The notes under the pieces were generated by a model. That model made no database searches. It was not told where the DNA came from and saw only the letters and a program-made list of their open reading frames with translations. DNA of 64,000 nucleotides, from NCBI GenBank assembly GCA_003254905.1, contig QANU01004362.1:346742-410741 (forward strand), read 5' to 3'. This document shows, piece by piece, positions 58,401-64,000 of this stretch. Position 1 is the stretch's first letter. Each line of letters begins with the position of its first letter. The position numbers and the translations under genes are program-made. The stretch comes from Nissolia schottii (Eukaryota; Streptophyta; Magnoliopsida; Fabales; Fabaceae).

Positions 58401-59168
58401 CTGAAGAAGGGAGATGGAGTGTACTACTTGTCCTATGCTATGGGAAGGATGCCTTCCATTTGGGGGGAAGATGCCGAGGAATTTCGTCCCGAAAGATGGC
58501 TCGAGGACGGAATTTTCCGACCCGAATCTCCATTCAAATTCATTGCTTTTCATGTTCGTACCATTGTTTTCCCTTAATTTACCCAAACATTCTTGCATAA
58601 ATACATATCATATCATATTAAGATTCATTCACAATAAAATTAAACACTACAAACTTTTGAACCTCACAATTTTGTTGCCAGTGTTTCTAAGTATAAATTA
58701 TTGAGGACCCGTTTAGTTTTTATTTTTGTTTTTTTTGTTTTGATCCATTTCTTGTATTTTAAAATTTTGTGAAAGAAACTATGAAAAATAAGAAAATTAT
58801 GTTTCAATTTTCACTATTTTTTTCACAGAATATTAAAAACAAAAACATATTGAAAACAGAAAGTGGAAATAGAAACCAAACATGCCCATAGACTTGTGTC
58901 TGTGCAGAATTTTTTTCTAATTTACTTGCTTGCTAAGAAATATTTTTATCACATGGTTTATGTAAGGTTCAATGTGTGATTGCAGGCTGGACCTAGAATC
59001 TGCTTAGGGAAGGACTTTGCTTACAGACAGATGAAAATAGTGGCAATGACTCTTCTTCGGTTCTTCAGATTTAAACTGGCAAATGGAACACAAAATGTGA
59101 CTTATAAAGTCATGTTTACCCTTCACATGGATAAGGGCCTCCCTCTGTATGCACTTCCAACGACATGA
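55499..59168 (+). CDS. Cytochrome P450, CYP704 family (704C-like), 511 aa
   Basis: ER-anchored heme monooxygenase. Exons 55499-56023, 56603-56887, 57325-57666, 58353-58553 and 58986-59168 total 1536 nt; every intron is phase 0 with GT-AG borders. A hydrophobic N-terminal anchor is present (about residues 7-30). The oxygen-binding I-helix motif is AGKDTS (306-311), the K-helix ExxR is ETLR (374-377), the PERF-like motif is FRPERW (428-433), and the heme loop FHAGPRICLG puts the ligand at Cys457. All are intact. CYP704 members hydroxylate fatty acids in known cases; the exact substrate is not predictable here. The ATG at 55499 is the first in frame after upstream stops (a TTG further up is not a plant start). 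Intron 3 hosts a MITE. Confidence 0.93.
57726..58021. mobile_element. MITE with long TIRs in P450 intron 3
   Basis: The left end GGGGTAAAACCCTTTTTCGG ... ATCAATCACTTTCATCC and the reverse complement of the right end (AGGTAAAACATTTTTTTG ... ATCAATCACTTTCATCC) match over roughly 50 bp, so the 296-bp element can fold into a hairpin. No coding sequence; the TSD is not certain. Confidence 0.75.
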
Positions 59169-59588
59169 GAATGATGAGAAATGAAGCAAAACAATGCACT
59201 TTATTAAGGCCTTTTTTTATTTTATATATATTCTAAAGAAAAGTTGAAATGTTCATGTTTTGTAGTATGGCTCTGCCATCTTGCTAGATATATAGTTTTT
59301 GTTGTCTTGTGTATACAGATTTTCCAATGGGCAATATTGAAGCTTTGGGTTTGTTGATTGATATTATGATTTTTTTAAACAGATATTATAATTTTATGAT
59401 GGACTTGACTTGTTGATTGGAATTGTAAAAAGGTATTTAAAATTAATTAATATTAATTAATTGATTAATTAAGATTATACAACGAATTTGTTATTCAGAA
59501 ATGCGATGCCCTACATATGCTACAATTTGTTGTAGTGTTTTATTAATAAAGTTACATCCAACAAATATAATTGATAGATTATAGTAGA
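59169..59588. other. P450 3' flank
   Basis: Probable 3' UTR to about 59330, then AT-rich DNA. No other feature. Confidence 0.45.
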
Positions 59589-59593
59589 GCTAA

Positions 59594-60086
59594 ACAAAGG
59601 GTCAAGTCAACTCACCAACTCGACCCAATTTAACCCTTTTAAGTCGGGCTGGTTAGTCATACCCAACTGACCCGTCATTTATATAGGGTTGGATCCAAAT
59701 TGTGCGACCTTACGCGTGATCAACATACCCTTATTTTATTATTTATTATTATTAGAATTATTAAAAAAAATATTTTCATTTTATTATTAGATTTATTTTC
59801 TTTTTGGGCTTAAGCACATTTCATGCATTAAAAGATAACATATTTTTTAATTAAAAAAATAGATTTTTATTAAAAATAAGTTAAATAAAATTAAATAAAT
59901 TTTTTATTATATAAAAGAAAAAATCCCAGGTCACCCACGACCCGCCTAACCTGACCCGTTAAGGTCAGGTGATTGGCGGGCATCCAACAAAAAGACATAA
60001 AAATGACTCGACCCAACCTGCCTTAGGCTAGTTGGGTCTCGTACATGGGCGGGTCTGACTCGACCTGTGTATAACCCTAGACAAAC
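59594..60086. mobile_element. Degenerate hAT-like element
   Basis: Begins TAGAGCTAAACAAAGGGTCA and ends ACCTGTGTATAACCCTA; CGACCC/GGGTCGG words lie in inverted order around an AT-rich middle. No intact TSD was found. Confidence 0.45.
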
Positions 60087-60161
60087 ATGTGACATAGGAT
60101 ATAAAATCTCTTTGGCCATTGTAAACTATGGTCTAGTGGGAAGTAGAAGGAAAGATTATTA

Positions 60162-60610
60162 ATCTTGACCTAGGAAGCACGGGCACTTCGTGAGACTGCC
60201 GTGTCCTAGTGTCCGAGACATCGCAGACATTGACACACGTGTCTGAAAGTGTCCAAATAAAAAAATCATGATTAGTTGTGTTCAAATGTGTCCGAGCTAT
60301 ATCTGAAAGTTTTTTGAGTTGTATCTGAGTAAAAAATATTTTAAATACTAAATAATTTATAATAATATGGACCCTTAGAAAATTAAAAAGCATTGAAGTA
60401 TGGCAATATTTTGAATGTTCCATATATTTTGAAAGGGGTTTGAAAAATATTAAAAATTAGTAGTTTGATATTAATGAAAATATTAAGATATTATTATAAA
60501 TATTTAATTTTATACCCATATATGTCGTGTCCATGTCCTGTAAAATTTTAAAATTAGTATGTCGTTGTATCGTGTATCATGTCTTGTGTCGGTGCTTCTT
60601 AGATCTTGAC
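60162..60610. mobile_element. hAT-type MITE with 8-bp TSD
   Basis: The element 60170-60602 (433 bp) starts CTAGGAAGCACGGGCAC and ends with the complement of CTAAGAAGCACCGACAC. It is flanked by perfect 8-bp duplications ATCTTGAC (60162-60169 and 60603-60610). No transposase. GTGTCC words recur inside. Confidence 0.85.
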
Positions 60611-60770
60611 ATCTTTTAATTTGTTATGCTTATATTGACTCTTATAGCAAGGAACATTCAAATATCATGTTTAAGGGGATACTCAGTGCAATTTAGATAA
60701 GTACTCAATATTATATTTCAAAAATATAAAACTATTATTGCCTACTAATTATTTAAGGGACTTTATAATC

Positions 60771-61218
60771 TAGGGCTGGTCACGGGTCAAGTAGACTAGT
60801 GAAACCCACCAAAATCGACCGAACTAACTTCAATGGGTCGAGACAGGTTGAGTCATCAAGTTCATGACTCGTCAACTCAATGCTTTAGGCAAGCAGTGGA
60901 CAATCTGCCAAAGATATACTTATCATATAATTATTTAGTTATATTTTATTATGAAATATTATGATATTATATAAAATTACTATTAAATATTTTTTTACAT
61001 AACAGTTTTCTAATAAAAAATAGATTATTTTCATTAAAAATACTTTTTATTAATAACAAGTAACTGATTACCCGACTCGACTCATTAAAAGTACTTGAGT
61101 CGAGTTGAGTATGGTGACCCACCAATATTTGTCAAATCCAACTCGGCCGACCCAACATCAATTTTGCCAAATCAGGTGGGTTTAGCCGTCGGGTTGATCA
61201 GACCCGTGAGCATACGTA
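60771..61218. mobile_element. Degenerate hAT-like element
   Basis: The left end TAGGGCTGGTCACGGGTCA and the reverse complement of the right end (TACGTATGCTCACGGGTC) are inverted over an AT-rich middle with GACTCG/CGAGTC words. No TSD remains. Confidence 0.5.
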
Positions 61219-61640
61219 CTTTCTGCATTTATTTTTCATTTTATCTATCTATCTATCTAATTTTAGTGGTACAACATGTACACCACAATTTTCACTAGCA
61301 TATAACCACCAACCCACTAAATATATACTGACCCATTACTGATTATTAAACCGTCTTCTACCTATCCACTCTCACCCCAACGTGCGTGACCCATACCTCA
61401 CTTTCACCTCGTTGTGTCTCTCAACATAAACCCTCAGCTCGCTTAAAACCCTCACATCCCTCACAAAAACCCCGCAACACACACACACACACACACTCTC
61501 AATGACGACTGGAGGCGCACATTACAGATTACAAAGCTCACCAAGCAAGTAAGGAAAGAGCAAACATGGATTGAATATGCTTCTATTTTAGGGTTTGAAT
61601 ATGCAATTAGGACTCGTCACTTGTTCCTTTTTGAATTTGT
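61219..61640. other. Intergenic DNA with (CA)n
   Basis: (CTAT)n near 61242 and (AC)n near 61480. No gene recognised. Confidence 0.4.
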
Positions 61641-62255
61641 TCAAGGGTTGAATTTGAGTTTGATTTGGTGCTCTGTTTGTTTCTCGAGTTTGATTTTGTG
61701 CTCTATATATGTTTGTTCAATTTGTGTTGTAGTGTTTGTTCAAGTATTTGTGCAAGTTTGTTCACAATAATGCCAAAGGTTTGTTTACAATGTTTTATCC
61801 CCCAATTGTTAGTTTGTTCTTTGTGGTCAAGTATGTTTAGTGCTCTGTTTGTTTCTTGAATTGCAATTGTTGTTTTTTGTTTGTATATGTTTGTTTGATT
61901 TGCGTTGTAGTATTTGTTCAAGTATTTGTGCAAGTTTGTTCACAATAATGACAAAGGTTTGTTCACAGTGTTTTAACACCCAATTATTAGTTTGTTCTAT
62001 GTGGTCAAGTTTGTTCACATAATATGAGTTTGAATCTATGTGGTTAAGTATGTTTAGTGCTCTATTTATTTCTCAAAGTGTATTTTTTTTTGTTTGTATA
62101 TGTTTTTTTGACTTGCGTTGTAGTATTTGTTCAACTATTTGTGCAAGTTTGTTTACAATAATGATAAGGGTTTGTTCATAGCGTTTTAACCCCTAATTGT
62201 TAGTTTGTTCTATGTGTTCAAGTTTGTTCACATAATCCAGGTTTGAATCTATGTG
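61641..62255. repeat. Tandem repeat, three units of about 180-210 bp
   Basis: Units share GTTGTAGTATTTGTTCAAG, TATTTGTGCAAGTTTGTT(C/T)ACA, ATAATGACAAAGGTTTGTT and TTAGTTTGTTCTATGTGG, with the GTGCAAGTTTG anchor near 61750, 61929 and 62141. Read on the minus strand the units contain GTGAACAAACTTGCACAAA, echoing the GCACAAAC words at 4.1-9.8 and 23.3 kb. Confidence 0.8.
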
Positions 62256-63047
62256 TGTCACACCCCAACTTAGGGACGTGACCGAAACGCAATGGACTAG
62301 TTCCCTTACGGAAGCCTCTGTAACGTTTTTCGCAAAAACATGCACTTTAACTTTGATTGAAACAAATAAAACCTTTATTTTTTGAATAAACATAAACTCT
62401 TTTATAATAAACATAAATGTACATGATAAAACACCCGACTGGTCTGAGGATCCTGCCTGTATATAATTAGAGCACTCTTGTCATGACTTGATTACAAAAT
62501 AAAAATAAGCTAACAATCTCTATAGGTAGCTTCACCTCATGTGAACTGCTGACTCTTGAATGTTGACGTCGCTACACTGACCATAAACCCATGCTATGCT
62601 ATGCTGCTTTGTAACCTGTGACTGGAAGGGGAGATGGGGGATGAGAACTCTGGGAAAAGTCACAGTGAGAGGCTGTCTGCACGGTAAAATGGGACACTTC
62701 GAAAAAATCATTGCACGCAGATGCAATACATAATATATATAACAAGCATAAAACACTTCTATAATAATAAATAGTACATAAAATATTTGAAAATATAATT
62801 AAGTTGTGAGTTCTCTAGATAGACGCTTATAGCATTACGGTTTTGCTTTATGATGCATGATCCTAGACCCACTACCCAAGTATCTAGGCCACGACAGTTG
62901 GGGATACATTGTCCGAGTTCATAGATTCTTGATAGTTAGCCATAATTTACATGATACACGCACCGGGCATCACAGGCTGCCATGTCCGGGCTTTACGGTC
63001 TTTCCCTAAATCTTCATGAATCCTATTATACTTTACAATCATACAAG
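62256..63047. other. Possible LTR-type repeat, unassigned
   Basis: TGTCACACCCCAACTTAGGG at 62257 looks like the start of a plant LTR or related repeat, but no second copy, PBS or coding region is present. The rest is not recognised. Confidence 0.3.
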
Positions 63048-63235
63048 GTAGGGGTGTTCATGGGCCGGGCCGGGCCGGGTTGGCATAGACCCGAACCCGG
63101 CCCTATATTTCGACCGGGTCAATTTTTAGGACCTGGACCCGACCCTAGACCCGATAGGCCCGATCATATCCGCGCCGAGTAAAAAATCTGGGCCAAACCG
63201 GGCCAAAGCCGGCCAAAATAAATTTAAAAAAAAAA
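63048..63235. mobile_element. hAT-like 5' end
   Basis: TAGGGGTGTTCATGGGCCGG starts at about 63049 and closely matches the TIR type of the element at 10705. GC-rich GGGCCGGGCC and GACCCGA words follow. The other end is not in the window. Confidence 0.6.
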
Positions 63236-63540
63236 ATCAAACAGCAGAAACAAAACCATCAAAAACAGCAAAAACAAAAACAGAAACAGCAAAAACAGAA
63301 GGAATTGAAGCAGAAGCAGAAACAGCAAAAGCAGAATCAGAAACAGCATAACAGATGCCATTGAAACAGAAGCAGAAACAGCAAAAGTAGCAGAAGCAGA
63401 AACACAAACAGCATAATAGATGGAATTGAAGCAGAAACAGAGATAGCATAATAGATGGAATTGAAGCAGAAACAGCAAAAGTAGCAAAAGCAGAAACAGC
63501 AGAAGCAGAAGCAGAAACAGAAATTGCAGAAGCAGAAATA
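63236..63540. repeat. (CAGAAR)n minisatellite
   Basis: Runs of CAGAAA/CAGAAG/CAGCAAAAG hexamers with a longer unit AGCATAATAGATGGAATTGA occurring two to three times. It follows directly on the hAT-like end and may be its interior. ORFs across it are low-complexity artefacts. Confidence 0.85.
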
Positions 63541-64000
63541 GATCAACTTTTGAGTCACACAGCAGAAGAAGGGTGGATTTGACAGCATATGTGAAGATTT
63601 TCAGTCACAAATTTTCGGGCACTTGTTAAATTAGATGATAGATCAACTTTGTTTGGGAATCCCTCGAACACACATTTGCAACTTTTAGAATTTGTCAATG
63701 AAGTGTAAAAAGTTCTTTATACCTATTTTGTAAAATTTACTTGAATTGACTCAAAAGGTATTTTACTCCTTTAACTAACACACACAAAATTAAAGTTGTA
63801 AAATAGAAAGAATCAATGGTGCATTGGGAAAGAATTATGTGACTGGGAACCAAGAGAGGAAATCTCATCATTTTCAATGCCTATATAGAGCTGGCAATTA
63901 TAGACCAAAACTAATTCAGAGGTCTCAATAAGTGAACTTGTTCAATGTCCCTAGGAAAAGAAATATTATAAAAGCCAAGTGCCAAATGCTACTAATAAGT
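63541..64000. other. AT-rich end of window
   Basis: No feature recognised. Confidence 0.4.

Noticed and set aside
63224-63588. Phe/Leu/Cys-rich ORFs on the minus strand
   Set aside because: Translations of the CAGAAR minisatellite complement.

Overview
This is nuclear DNA from an AT-rich flowering-plant genome. Genes are split by introns, transposable elements are dense, retrotransposon primer sites match plant initiator tRNA-Met, and one gene carries a miR396 target site. A dicot is clear and a legume is likely, but that last step is inference from gene and repeat style. The assembly has one 146-base gap (36671-36816) and single N characters at 25206, 41327, 44772 and 45756. Two of those Ns sit exactly between near-identical tandem copies and probably mark contig joins.

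Layout. 1-3.7 kb holds broken RPA1-like and PIF1-helicase-like coding pieces, most likely a dead Helitron. 3.85-9.77 kb is a GCACAAAC-rich minisatellite split by an intact, young Ty1/copia element (4697-9673, minus strand, one 1463-aa gag-pol ORF). 10.3-18.4 kb is repeat-rich: a direct-repeat partner of 545-800, a hAT-type element with a perfect 8-bp target duplication, a 2.08-kb non-autonomous LTR element (14797-16876) and CACTA-like debris. 19.1-20.0 kb has a small secreted glycine-rich protein gene. 21-26 kb is repeats, a GC-rich minisatellite, a MITE and an RNase H fragment. 27.6-30.1 kb is cyclophilin CYP18-1 (minus). 31.3-32.3 kb is an inverted-repeat element with a CCA-rich core. 33.4-37.5 kb is a GRF9-type growth-regulating factor with QLQ and two WRC domains. 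38.05 kb is tRNA-Val(AAC). 39.4-43.3 kb is the complex I subunit NDUFA8 (minus), with a 3.5-kb intron. 45.2-48.3 kb holds decayed TIR-NBS-LRR resistance-gene sequence. 51.3-51.7 kb is a 135-149-bp tandem repeat. 53.0-55.2 kb is a second, inverted copy of the non-autonomous LTR family. 55.5-59.2 kb is a complete five-exon CYP704-type P450. 59.6-64 kb is mostly hAT-like elements and minisatellites.

The host genes (proline isomerase, transcription factor, tRNA, complex I subunit, P450, secreted GRP) are independent loci and not a pathway. I see no undescribed multi-gene system. The most notable points are: every LTR element with definable ends uses non-canonical TA-initiated ends; a perfect hairpin overlaps the copia primer-binding site; a cyclophilin start codon appears alone in its coding exon; a GRF donor choice could give a QLQ-only protein; and one minisatellite vocabulary recurs at three loci.
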